This document shows, one piece after another, positions 1 to 9,709 of a stretch of DNA of 64,000 nucleotides (position 1 is the stretch's first letter; the number at the start of each line of letters is the position of its first letter). The notes under the pieces are model-generated. The model searched no databases, was not told the DNA's origin, and was given only the letters and a program-made list of their open reading frames with translations. The stretch spans positions 53,146 through 117,145 of the forward strand of contig DXAL01000015.1 of the NCBI GenBank assembly GCA_019117125.1, read 5' to 3'. The position numbers and the translations under genes were made by a program. This DNA comes from Candidatus Mediterraneibacter merdipullorum. GTDB lineage: Bacteria > Bacillota > Clostridia > Lachnospirales > Lachnospiraceae.

Positions 1-143
1 CCCCAGCCTTTCTCGATGACGGACTGCAGCACCTGCTGCGCGCTCCTGCATGCCAGGAGCTGACTGATAAAAGCATCCGAAAAAAGGGAGACTTCCAGCG
101 CGCGGATTCGCGCCACCGCATACGTATATTTTGTATTACTCAA
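1..143 (-). CDS. ntpC: V-type ATPase subunit C, N-terminal part (partial)
   Basis: Only the first 47 codons lie in the window; the gene runs off the left edge. The peptide starts MSNTKYTYAVARIRALE, the usual beginning of bacterial and archaeal V/A-ATPase subunit C, the socket that joins the central rotor shaft to the membrane K ring. I chose a TTG start at 143 because a strong GGAGGG ribosome site lies just upstream and no ATG fits. It follows subunit E by 24 bp in the same operon, and the catalytic A, B, D subunits are presumably beyond the edge. The call rests on the short N-terminus plus operon position. Confidence 0.85.
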   Translation of the reverse strand, partial: MSNTKYTYAVARIRALEVSLFSDAFISQLLACRSAQQVLQSVIEKGW

Positions 144-167
144 GCTAACCCTCCTAACATCTGCGCT

Positions 168-761
168 TTATCCGAACAGCAGCCGGTTCATCTCGTCTGA
201 CAGTTCGTCTCTCCTGGAGTCAAATACCGCCCGGACCGTGCAGTTTTCTTCGATGCCTCCGTAGACGAGCAGGAATCCTCCGTCGATTTTCTCCGGTGTT
301 TCGGAAATCTTCAGGCTTCCGCCTTTTTCTGCGGCGATGCGCCCGATCTTCTCCCGGAATCCTGCCGGCATCCTGTCAAGGTCCCTCCCGGAAAAGCAGA
401 TGACGCCGTCCTCTGCCAGGACGTGCTCTTTGAGCAGCTTCTCCAGCAGTTCAAAATACTTCCCGTCGTCCAGGGCAAGCACCGCATCGTATGCGGCGTC
501 CAGCACCTTTCCTATCATTTCCTGCTTCGTGGCGAGGATTGCCTGTTTTCTCTGCATATCCGCAGCGGACTCCACACGCTGCGCATGCTCCTGTGCATCC
601 CGCTTCGCCCGCGCAAGGATGTTCTCCGTCTCGCCCTTTGCAGACTCCTCTGCCAGGCGCACTGCCTCCTCTGCATCGGACTGTGCCTGGGCGAGGATGT
701 TCCCCGCCGTGTCCCGGGCTTCTTCGAGGATGCGGGCTTTCATTTTATCCAGTCCACTCAT
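168..761 (-). CDS. ntpE: V-type ATPase subunit E
   Basis: 197 residues, normal for the family. The N-terminal half (about 1-100) is an Ala/Glu/Lys/Arg-rich coiled coil and the C-terminal half a compact domain, as in the peripheral-stalk E subunit. With the H/G subunit it forms the stator that links the catalytic head to subunit I. It lies 17 bp after the K subunit and 24 bp before subunit C, all on the minus strand, so it is surely co-transcribed. Confidence 0.93.
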   Translation of the reverse strand: MSGLDKMKARILEEARDTAGNILAQAQSDAEEAVRLAEESAKGETENILARAKRDAQEHAQRVESAADMQRKQAILATKQEMIGKVLDAAYDAVLALDDGKYFELLEKLLKEHVLAEDGVICFSGRDLDRMPAGFREKIGRIAAEKGGSLKISETPEKIDGGFLLVYGGIEENCTVRAVFDSRRDELSDEMNRLLFG

Positions 762-778
762 GTTCCAGCTCCCCTTTC

Positions 779-3276
<2,498 letters not shown>

Positions 3277-3309
3277 TTATGTGTCCCTCCTTTGCTGCAT
3301 CATTCTCAT

Positions 3310-3618
3310 TTACACAAGCAGCGAGAGCACTCTCCCGACTGCCTCCTGTTCTTTCTCTCCGGCAGAAGCCCGAAGCCGCTCTGTCTGCGCCCTGGTCTCC
3401 TCTGCTGCTTCGCGCTCAAAGGCTTCCCCGGCTGCGCGCGCCTGTTCCGCCTCGGCGTCTGCTTTTGCCCGGGCGCTCTGAACCGCCTCATCTCTTAGCT
3501 TCCCGCAGCGCTCCTTTGCCTCCGCCCGGATGCGCTCTCCTTCCCGGCGCGCCTGCTCCACGATTTCCTGAGCCTCCCGCTCCGTCTCGCGGATTGTCCG
3601 GATTGTTTCTTCTACCAT
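3310..3618 (-). CDS. V-type ATPase subunit H/G-like coiled coil
   Basis: 102 residues, almost wholly a Glu/Ala/Arg-rich coiled coil (EREAQEIVEQARREGERI...), matching the small stalk subunit called G, F or AhaH that pairs with subunit E. It is the first gene of the operon, about 100 bp after the predicted promoter. A possible 16-codon upstream frame (ATG just after GGGAGGA) overlaps its start; the spacing of that ATG is poor and I do not claim it is translated. Confidence 0.85.
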   Translation of the reverse strand: MVEETIRTIRETEREAQEIVEQARREGERIRAEAKERCGKLRDEAVQSARAKADAEAEQARAAGEAFEREAAEETRAQTERLRASAGEKEQEAVGRVLSLLV

Positions 3619-3724
3619 TGATCATACACCACCTTTCCCTCTTTCTGTCTCCTTAGTTTTTCCATTCCTCCCTGAACCATACAGGGATGGAGATAAGTGT
3701 ATCCTGTCATACATGGTTAGGACT

Positions 3725-3766
3725 ATTGTATACCAAAATAACAGATAATTCAAAATAATTATCTGT
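3725..3766 (-). promoter_or_regulatory. Promoter of the V-ATPase operon with overlapping inverted repeat
   Basis: On the minus strand TTGAAT (3753-3748), a 17-bp spacer and TACAAT (3730-3725) form a good sigma-A promoter about 105 bp before the first V-ATPase gene. A perfect 10-bp inverted repeat, ACAGATAATT..AATTATCTGT with a 6-bp centre (3741-3766), covers the -35 box and could be an operator; that role is inference. Confidence 0.65.
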
Positions 3767-3800
3767 ATACAGCCGGATTTTCGGAAAATTTCATTTATAT

Positions 3801-3838
3801 CACAAAAGGCACGGAAGCATCCACGCGCTCCCGTGCCC
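3801..3838 (-). terminator. Rho-independent terminator after the binding-protein remnant
   Basis: GGCACGG/CCGTGCC hairpin (3808-3837), extended by inner pairing, followed on the minus strand by TTTTGTG. It lies 35 bp after the stop of the truncated binding-protein gene and separates the sugar locus from the V-ATPase promoter. Confidence 0.75.
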
Positions 3839-3872
3839 GGTTTTCAGGTATAGATTTAAGAAATCGAAAGAA

Positions 3873-4343
3873 TCATCCCCCGGCATACAGCGCTGCCGCC
3901 ACCGCCGCGTAATCCCCGATGCGCTCCCCAAGGGACCCCGGAAGGAGCTTGTCGCCGATGCCGCTCTCTTCAAAATACTCGTCCAGAGGCATGACCACAC
4001 CGGACTCTGCGTAGGGCTTCGCCTGTCCGCCGCCGTAGGAGAAGAACACGTCTCCCTGTGTGCCGTTGGCTGCCGCTACCTGGAGTTTAGAAACATACTC
4101 CTCGTCATTTACATAGTCCTGTTCGATGTGGACATTCGGATATGCCTCGTTGAATTCTTCAATATAGTCATCGATAATGGCAAGCTTCTCATCCTCGACG
4201 AAGATATGCCAGAAGGTAAGGTCGCATTCGGTATCATCGATTACTTTTGACGGGTCCGCCTCTTCCTTTTCTTCGCCGCCGCATGCCGCAAGTGAGAATA
4301 CCATCGCTGCTGCAAGTCCTAATGCCAATAATCTCTTTTTCAT
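3873..4343 (-). pseudogene. Truncated sugar ABC transporter substrate-binding lipoprotein
   Basis: The start at 4343 (ATG after GGAGAGG) gives a lipoprotein signal, MKKRLLALGLAAAMVFSLAACGG, with lipobox LAAC. The next part (FWHIFVEDEKLAIIDDYIEE, then DVFFSYGGGQAKPYAE) is the N-terminal lobe of a CUT1 sugar-binding protein. The frame stops after 156 residues where the family has about 400-440. The last 18 or so residues (GERIGDYAAVAAALYAGG) do not look like a binding protein and resemble a sugar-kinase C-terminus. I infer a deletion that fused the 5' end of this gene to the 3' end of another and removed the permeases. Only about 35 bp separate it from the kinase gene, so it was part of that operon. 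Confidence 0.7.
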
Positions 4344-4380
4344 ATTTCCTCTCCTTTTCATTTCCTCAGACCGTGTCCGG

Positions 4381-5364
4381 TCATCGTTTGATATCGTATC
4401 TGTTTGCTGATTTTTCAATGTTTTCATATACTGTTTCGGGCAGCTTGCTGCCGTACAGCCTGTCCAGCCCGAGAAGGGCTGCCCCTACGATCGGCTCATA
4501 GACAGACGACCGCACCTGTGCGTTTGGAGCAAGGCGGGTAATCTCTTCTGTCACCACCTGGATGAAGCGCGGAAGCTTGCATTTCATGATGCTGCCGGAC
4601 AGGACGATCTCAATCTTCTCGTCCAGGATGCCCATCAGCCTCATCCTTGCTGTGATAAACCCTGCCAGATGCCTGCCGAAGTCTTCCCATATCGCCAGAG
4701 CCGCCGCGTCGTTGTCCAGCGCCGCCTGCTCCAGCAGGATGGGTATCCCCAGATACTCCCGGTCAGCGATACCGGAAGTCGCCCGCTTGTACAGCAGTGC
4801 GTCCACACTGTCCACATGGAAATAATCCAGCAGGATGTCCCTGAGCGCTGTCGGTCCTGTCAGCCCCATCTCAGCGTCAAACACTGCCTGGACAGCTTTC
4901 TTTCCAAGAGACCATCCGCCCTGGTACTCATCCGGTACATAGAAGCCGTATATGAACATCTCATCCCGGTTCCTGACCGCGCAGTTCGTGCCGGAACCGA
5001 CGCATATCACAGCGCTGACCTCGCTGGAAGAGCCTGCCCGCATCGCGATGATGCAGTCGTTGACCACGCAGATTTCTTCCTTATGGAACCGCTGCTGCAA
5101 TGCCGCCTTTAATACGCCGGCCTCGTCTTCCCAGTCGATGCCCGTAAGTCCTGCCGCGATATAATCCATCTGCTCCAGCGCAAGTCCGCTCTGGTTCAGG
5201 GCATTGTATGCGGCTTCCTCCACATAATCCAGATTTTTCCCGGGCTTCCCATCCGACAGACAGGTGCCGTCACTGCGTCCGAATCCGAGCACTTCGCCCG
5301 TCTCGCTGACGATGATGGCGTACGTTTTGCTGCCGCCCTGGTCTATTCCCATCACATATCTCAT
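4381..5364 (-). CDS. BadF/BadG-type sugar kinase (N-acetylglucosamine kinase-like)
   Basis: 327 residues of the ASKHA fold. The N-terminal phosphate motif is GIDQGGSKTYAI and a second phosphate motif is CVGSGTNCAVRN. Members phosphorylate amino sugars or related sugars with ATP. It begins 1 bp after the GH4 gene stops, so the two are translationally linked and under LacI control. In this setting the kinase may phosphorylate a sugar taken up by the now-broken ABC system before or after GH4 acts; the substrate is unknown. Confidence 0.82.
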   Translation of the reverse strand: MRYVMGIDQGGSKTYAIIVSETGEVLGFGRSDGTCLSDGKPGKNLDYVEEAAYNALNQSGLALEQMDYIAAGLTGIDWEDEAGVLKAALQQRFHKEEICVVNDCIIAMRAGSSSEVSAVICVGSGTNCAVRNRDEMFIYGFYVPDEYQGGWSLGKKAVQAVFDAEMGLTGPTALRDILLDYFHVDSVDALLYKRATSGIADREYLGIPILLEQAALDNDAAALAIWEDFGRHLAGFITARMRLMGILDEKIEIVLSGSIMKCKLPRFIQVVTEEITRLAPNAQVRSSVYEPIVGAALLGLDRLYGSKLPETVYENIEKSANRYDIKR

Positions 5365-5365
5365 A

Positions 5366-6643
5366 CTATTCCTCCGAAGCGAAAAACTGGGGCAGGAATT
5401 CTTTATTTGCCTCCAGCAGTTCCGGGACCAGCTTTTCTACCAGGTCGTACTGCCGCACGAGCGGATGCGCCAGAAGCGCCAGCTTCATCTTCCGGATGTC
5501 GCCTTCCACGGCTGCCTCCACCGCCAGCTGTTCGTAGTTTTTCACCGCTGCAATGAGTCCCCAGCACATCTCCGGGATGTGGCTTACGTGGAGCGGCTGC
5601 ATGCCTCTGCAGTTGACGAGGCATTTCGCCTCTATGACCGCATTGTCCGGAAGGAACGGCACTGCGCCCCGGTTCGGGACATTGACGACCATCTCCCGGT
5701 CTGTGTTGTTGTAGACCGCATCCACAAAGCCGATGGCTACCTCGGAATATCCGCCGCCGCCTCTCTCGGCAAGGGCTGCCGGCTTCTCGCACACATTCGG
5801 GTCCGCGTAGGCGTCATACACCTTTTTCTCCAGTGTCTGCACATATTCGCCTCTGGTCTGACCGTCCGCGAAAATCTTGTCAATCTTCTCCTGTGTCTGA
5901 TAGTACCACTGGAGGTACGGGCTGGGCAGCACGCCGAGCAGTTTGATGAGGTCGATGTTCACGGAGTCGTTTTCCTTTGCGATGGCAAGGAATTCTTCCT
6001 CTGTAACCGGGCGTCCGTCAATGGTGATGTTGCTCATAAAGTTCAGATGGTTCAGCCCCACATAGTCGTACTGCACTCTGCGGTAATCAATGCCCAGGGC
6101 TTTCTTCGCCCACATCTTCGGGAAGATGCCGCCGGAGCAGAAGCCTGCGATATTCGCCTTTGTATACTTTGTGACCGCTTCCGTAATCAGTCCGGTGGGA
6201 TTCGTGTAGTTGATGAGCCATCCGTCCGGAGATACCTTTTCCATCGTCCGCGCCACATTGAGCATGACCGGTATCGTCCGGAATGCCTTCATCATGCCGC
6301 CGGCTCCGGTCGTCTCCTGTCCGACCAGACCGTATTTGAGCGGAATCTTCTCATCTTTGACCCTCTGCTTGTTTCCGCCGACACGAATCTGCGTATCGAC
6401 AAACTGTGCCCCTTCCAGAGCTTTTTCCAGGCAGTTCGTGCTTTGGATGTCGACCGGGAGTCCCAGATGGTCTGCAAATCTCTTGCAGAACCCTTCCATG
6501 ATTTCCAGCCGTTTCTCATTGATGTCGTACAACATGATTTCTTTCACCGGAAGGCGGTCCTTGTAATTCACAAGCTCTTCCAGCAGTTCCGGCGTATAGG
6601 AACTGCCCGCCCCTACAATCGTGAGTTTCAGTCTGTTGTCCAT
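5366..6643 (-). CDS. Family 4 glycoside hydrolase, 6-phospho-beta-glucosidase-like
   Basis: 425 residues counted from the ATG at 6643, which has an AAGGAGAG ribosome site; an upstream in-frame ATG at 6706 lies within lacI and lacks one. GH4 features: Rossmann start LTIVGAGSSYTPELLEEL, INYTNPTG (about 144-151), and VGLNHL with the metal-binding His. GH4 enzymes use NAD+ and Mn2+ and cleave through a 3-keto intermediate. The metal motif is Cys169-Ser-Gly-Gly rather than the CN(V/I)P usual for phospho-glucosidases or CHxV for alpha-glycosidases, so substrate assignment is uncertain. It is the first gene after lacI, with an operator just upstream. Confidence 0.88.
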   Translation of the reverse strand: MDNRLKLTIVGAGSSYTPELLEELVNYKDRLPVKEIMLYDINEKRLEIMEGFCKRFADHLGLPVDIQSTNCLEKALEGAQFVDTQIRVGGNKQRVKDEKIPLKYGLVGQETTGAGGMMKAFRTIPVMLNVARTMEKVSPDGWLINYTNPTGLITEAVTKYTKANIAGFCSGGIFPKMWAKKALGIDYRRVQYDYVGLNHLNFMSNITIDGRPVTEEEFLAIAKENDSVNIDLIKLLGVLPSPYLQWYYQTQEKIDKIFADGQTRGEYVQTLEKKVYDAYADPNVCEKPAALAERGGGGYSEVAIGFVDAVYNNTDREMVVNVPNRGAVPFLPDNAVIEAKCLVNCRGMQPLHVSHIPEMCWGLIAAVKNYEQLAVEAAVEGDIRKMKLALLAHPLVRQYDLVEKLVPELLEANKEFLPQFFASEE

Positions 6644-6662
6644 TTTGGTTGCTCTCCTTTCT

Positions 6663-6678
6663 TGTGTAACGTTCCACA
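6663..6678. promoter_or_regulatory. LacI-family operator before the GH4 gene
   Basis: TGTGTAACGTTCCACA is a near-perfect palindrome around AACGTT and occurs again, base for base, at 7740-7755 before lacI itself. It lies 20 bp upstream of the GH4 start. Two identical sites at the two ends of lacI strongly suggest control of both lacI and the GH4 operon. Confidence 0.82.
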
Positions 6679-6689
6679 TCCGGCTATTA

Positions 6690-6719
6690 AAAATTACCTG
6701 AATCACTCAGGCAATTTTT
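6690..6719 (-). terminator. Terminator/hairpin overlapping the lacI stop codon
   Basis: The minus strand reads AAAAATTGCCTGA, a short loop, then TCAGGTAATTTTT: an 11-bp stem followed by T residues. The lacI stop codon lies within it. Partial termination here would lower GH4 expression relative to lacI. Confidence 0.6.
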
Positions 6720-7725
6720 TTGTAGATTCTCTGACAATGAGTTCCGGATAGAAGATTCTTTTTTCTCTCTTCATGCCCGGATTCCTGATTTGCGCGATCA
6801 GGAGCTTTACGGTCTCAACTCCAAGGTTATACAGCGGCTGGCGGATTGTTGTCAGACCCGGGAGCGGCTCCCTCACCCCGTAACTGAACGGGTCGTCGTC
6901 GTCAAATCCCGCAATCTTAATATCTTCGGGAATGCGTATCCCGTGCCGCTTCAGAGCCCTCATGCCCCCGTAGGCAAGCGTATCCGCCCCGAAGTATATG
7001 GCATCCGGAAGTGCATTCCTGCCTGTCTTCTGCAGATACTCTTCCACCATCTTCTCGCCGAGGTCAATCTTAAAGTCCCCGCAGTCAAATGTCACCGGGG
7101 ACAGCCCCAGCTCCTTCATCGCATCCTCATATCCCTTCTGCCGGTCTGTCGCCACTTTGCTGAACTTCGTTCCAGTGATATGGAGGATGTTCCGGCAGCC
7201 GGTCTCATAGAGATGTTCCACGACCAGCCGGGAACCGTAGCCGTTCTCCACGATAACGTTGTTGACCGAGTCATCCTCCATCACGTTCTCGATGACCGCG
7301 ATGGGGAAATTTGACTGGGATATCCTGCTGATGAGCTCGATGTCATCGTAATTACTTCCGTAGATGATGACGCCGTCTGTCCGCCCCGACGCGAAAAAGT
7401 CGATGTACTGCTCTTTGAGCTCCGCGCTGTTCTCGCCGCTGCAGAAAATCACGTGATAATTGGAATTCATGATTTCATGCTGGATTCCTTTTATCAGTTC
7501 AAAGAAATACGGTTCGCACAGGGAATCCAGTATGATCCCTATCATCGCCGTACGTCCTGTCACGAGCGCGCGCGCCGTTCCGTTCGGAATGTAGTTGAGT
7601 TCGCGCATCGCCTTCATGATTTTCTTTCTTGACTCTTCACCCACCCCTTTCTGTCCGTTGACGACTCTGGATACAAGCGTCTTTGATACTCCTGCTTTTT
7701 TTGCCACGTCAATTAGATTTGCCAT
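6703..7725 (-). CDS. LacI-family transcriptional repressor
   Basis: 340 residues. N-terminal helix-turn-helix MANLIDVAKKAGVSKTLVSR with hinge YIPNGTARALVTGRT (about 46-60), then a periplasmic-binding-protein-like sugar sensor domain ending in LIVRES. It should repress its own gene and the GH4-kinase genes, since identical palindromes lie before both. Its ligand is probably a sugar or sugar phosphate from the GH4 pathway; the sequence does not say which. Confidence 0.93.
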   Translation of the reverse strand: MANLIDVAKKAGVSKTLVSRVVNGQKGVGEESRKKIMKAMRELNYIPNGTARALVTGRTAMIGIILDSLCEPYFFELIKGIQHEIMNSNYHVIFCSGENSAELKEQYIDFFASGRTDGVIIYGSNYDDIELISRISQSNFPIAVIENVMEDDSVNNVIVENGYGSRLVVEHLYETGCRNILHITGTKFSKVATDRQKGYEDAMKELGLSPVTFDCGDFKIDLGEKMVEEYLQKTGRNALPDAIYFGADTLAYGGMRALKRHGIRIPEDIKIAGFDDDDPFSYGVREPLPGLTTIRQPLYNLGVETVKLLIAQIRNPGMKREKRIFYPELIVRESTKKLPE

Positions 7726-7739
7726 AATTCATTTCCTTT

Positions 7740-7755
7740 TGTGTAACGTTCCACA
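7740..7755. promoter_or_regulatory. LacI-family operator before lacI
   Basis: Second exact copy of TGTGTAACGTTCCACA. It lies 7-22 bp downstream of the predicted transcription start and 15 bp before the lacI ATG, a position suited to autorepression. Confidence 0.82.
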
Positions 7756-7769
7756 CACCTGGTACCTTC

Positions 7770-7798
7770 ATTATATTCACGTCCGTGATTAATGTCAA
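7770..7798 (-). promoter_or_regulatory. Promoter of lacI
   Basis: Consensus sigma-A promoter on the minus strand: TTGACA (7798-7793), 17 bp, TATAAT (7775-7770). The operator follows immediately. Confidence 0.88.
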
Positions 7799-7876
7799 TG
7801 CATTTACTTTTAAAAGCACTTTTTTGTGCATTTTCAACAATCCCTTCCCGTTTCCTCCGGTCCGCGCCTCCCCGGC

Positions 7877-8371
7877 TCACTCCCACCTGAGCCGGTGCAG
7901 TTCTCCTTCCTTCTCCAACCCCCGGAATCCGTTCTGCCGCAGCGCCTCATACAGCACGATTGCAGCAGAATTGCCCAGGTTCAGCGAGCGTATCTTCTCC
8001 TGCATGGGGATGCGCACGCAGTTCTCCGGATGCTCCACAAGGATTTCTTCCGGGATGCCGGCGCTCTCCTTCCCGAACATGATGTAGCAGTCCGGCTCAT
8101 AGCTCACTTCCGTGTACACCTTCCTGGCTTTCGTCGTTGCCATATAAATCTTCGCCCCCGGATTCTTCTCCAGAAAGTCTTTATAATCAATGTACACGGT
8201 CACATCCAGGTCTTTCCAGTAGTCCATCCCCGCGCGCCGGAGCGCCTTCTCGCTGAGGCTGAAGCCCAGCGGTCCGATGAGGTGGAGCCTGGCGCCTGCC
8301 GCCACGCAGGTCCTGCCGATATTTCCTGTATTTGCCGGGATTTCCGGCTCATGGAGTACGATATTGAGCAT
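7877..8371 (-). CDS. trmL: tRNA (cytidine/uridine-34 2'-O)-methyltransferase
   Basis: 164 residues, the full SPOUT-family length. Motifs: NIVLHEPEIPANTGNIGRTC at the N-terminus, MFGKESAGIPEEIL in the middle and IPMQEKIRSLNLGNSAAIV near the end, which together build the SAM-binding trefoil knot. The enzyme methylates the wobble nucleotide of tRNA-Leu. Its start lies within the last codons of the AIR-synthase-like gene (23-bp overlap), so it is translated from the same transcript. A small A/T-flanked GCAC..GTGC hairpin at about 7807-7833 may end the transcript. Confidence 0.95.
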   Translation of the reverse strand: MLNIVLHEPEIPANTGNIGRTCVAAGARLHLIGPLGFSLSEKALRRAGMDYWKDLDVTVYIDYKDFLEKNPGAKIYMATTKARKVYTEVSYEPDCYIMFGKESAGIPEEILVEHPENCVRIPMQEKIRSLNLGNSAAIVLYEALRQNGFRGLEKEGELHRLRWE

Positions 8372-9503
8372 CTGTCTGCATCACCTTTCCTCTCGATATC
8401 CGGATTTCATCTTTCTCCGTCTGCCATCTCAGGAATTCATCCGGCGCCGGACGGTCCAGATACCGCGTCTCTTCCCCGTTTCTTATCACCCGGGCATTCT
8501 GTCTTCTGGCGGTTCCCAGCCGCACCCCGTGGGCGCCTGCCTCCGCCAGCGCTCCCAGCACTTCCTCCGCCCGGTCCGTCAGGAGGAGGAAGCTCCCAGC
8601 CGAGGTCATCTGATAGGGATTCAGCCGGCAGGCTTCACAGAACTCCACGGTCTCCTGCTTCAGCGCGATGCTGCGCATGTCAATCTCAAATCCCAGCTTC
8701 TCCTGCTCCGAGAGCTCCCAGAGCGCCGCCAGGATGCCGCCGCTTCCTATCTGCCGCGCTGTCACGGGCACCGGACTGCCGTCCGCCGCCTGCTGTACAC
8801 GCCATGCGGCAAGGAGCTGCTCCGGAGCCACCAGCTCATTTTCCAGCGACGCCGCCTGGTCCAGAAACGCACCGGTGAACCTCTGCGCCAGGTCCGCGCG
8901 GGCTTCCGCAAGAAGCCGCAGCGTTCCCTCCAGACCGGCATAACCGCACAGGAGGAGGTCCTTCTCCTTTTCCTGCGCTTCTGCCGCCGGCTTCCCGTTC
9001 CGGTCCGCCGCTCTGCCTGCCGGTTCGGTACCGGCGCCTGCCGCTCCGCTGTTTGCCGCCGCGCAGGCGTTGGAATCCGCCGGAACGGTCCCCGCCGCGC
9101 AGACCGACACCATCGGCTGCGCCGCCATACAGGTCACTTCCCCCTGGAACGCTGTTATCTGCATCCGGAATTTTTCACAGGCGCGCTCCGCCTCCCCGAC
9201 GATGTCGCGGAGCAGACTTTCCTCCGCCCCCTCGGGGAGCAGGACGCGGACCGATGCTCCTGCCGCTGCGCATCCTTTTGCCGCAAGGCTGCCCGCCGCA
9301 TGGAGCACGGCATAGAATCCGGTCTTTGCATCCGTGCCGCTGATGCAGGCGTCCGCCCAGAGAAACTTTGTCCCCCGGTCCGCGCCAAGCACGGAACAGT
9401 CTGTCCATGGAGAGGGCTCTGCCGCCACTTCCTCCCGCTTTGTCCGCAGCTGCCGCCTGACAGACCTCTGCCATGCGGTCTGCGTGAATTTTCCCATCCG
9501 CAT
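8349..9503 (-). CDS. AIR synthase-related (HypE/PurM-like) protein
   Basis: 384 residues. The N-terminal half (GADRGTKFLWADACISGTDAK...YAVLHAAGSLAAKG) and C-terminal half (GSGGILAALWELSEQE, then EACRLNPYQMTSAGSFLLLT) match the PurM/HypE fold that binds ATP and acylphosphate-type substrates. No hyp or pur genes are nearby, so the function is unknown. A loop at about 150-190, rich in Ala/Gly/Glu (AAANSGAAGAGTEPAG), looks like a lineage-specific insertion. The start has GGAGG seven bases upstream. Confidence 0.72.
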   Translation of the reverse strand: MRMGKFTQTAWQRSVRRQLRTKREEVAAEPSPWTDCSVLGADRGTKFLWADACISGTDAKTGFYAVLHAAGSLAAKGCAAAGASVRVLLPEGAEESLLRDIVGEAERACEKFRMQITAFQGEVTCMAAQPMVSVCAAGTVPADSNACAAANSGAAGAGTEPAGRAADRNGKPAAEAQEKEKDLLLCGYAGLEGTLRLLAEARADLAQRFTGAFLDQAASLENELVAPEQLLAAWRVQQAADGSPVPVTARQIGSGGILAALWELSEQEKLGFEIDMRSIALKQETVEFCEACRLNPYQMTSAGSFLLLTDRAEEVLGALAEAGAHGVRLGTARRQNARVIRNGEETRYLDRPAPDEFLRWQTEKDEIRISRGKVMQTDAQYRTP

Positions 9504-9607
9504 CGTCCATCCTCCTGTTTCTCTTCCCTGTCTGTCCGGCTGACCGCCCGCGCCTCCATGACCTGATGTCTGCTCAGCCCGATGCCCGGCGCGGTCCCGA
9601 CGATTGC

Positions 9608-9709
9608 CTACGCGATGTACGGAAGTACCATCGTCAGTATCATAGCCGCCACCAGTACAAGGATGATAACCGATACGATACGGCGGAATCTCTTATCATG
9701 AAAATTCAT
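9608..9709 (-). CDS. Small single-span membrane protein (33 residues)
   Basis: Reads MNFHDKRFRRIVSVI, then a hydrophobic run (ILVLVAAMILTMVLPYIA) to a TAG stop. A charged N-terminus and one membrane helix suggest a small inner-membrane protein. The ATG has AAGGAG seven bases upstream and overlaps the last 14 bp of the radical SAM gene in another frame, so it is probably translationally coupled to it. Similar 30-40 residue proteins (K/R-rich head, one helix, proline near the end) occur in clostridia in my recollection, but I cannot name a family. Confidence 0.6.
   Translation of the reverse strand: MNFHDKRFRRIVSVIILVLVAAMILTMVLPYIA

Noticed and set aside
3800..4000. 66-codon frame after the binding-protein remnant, possibly a frameshifted continuation
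   Set aside because: Trp/Arg/Ser-rich with no binding-protein features; it reads through the terminator.
5264..6751. 495-codon open frame on the plus strand
   Set aside because: Antisense to the GH4 gene; composition Arg/His/Leu/Cys-rich, no ribosome site, no recognisable domain. A shadow of GC-rich codon use.
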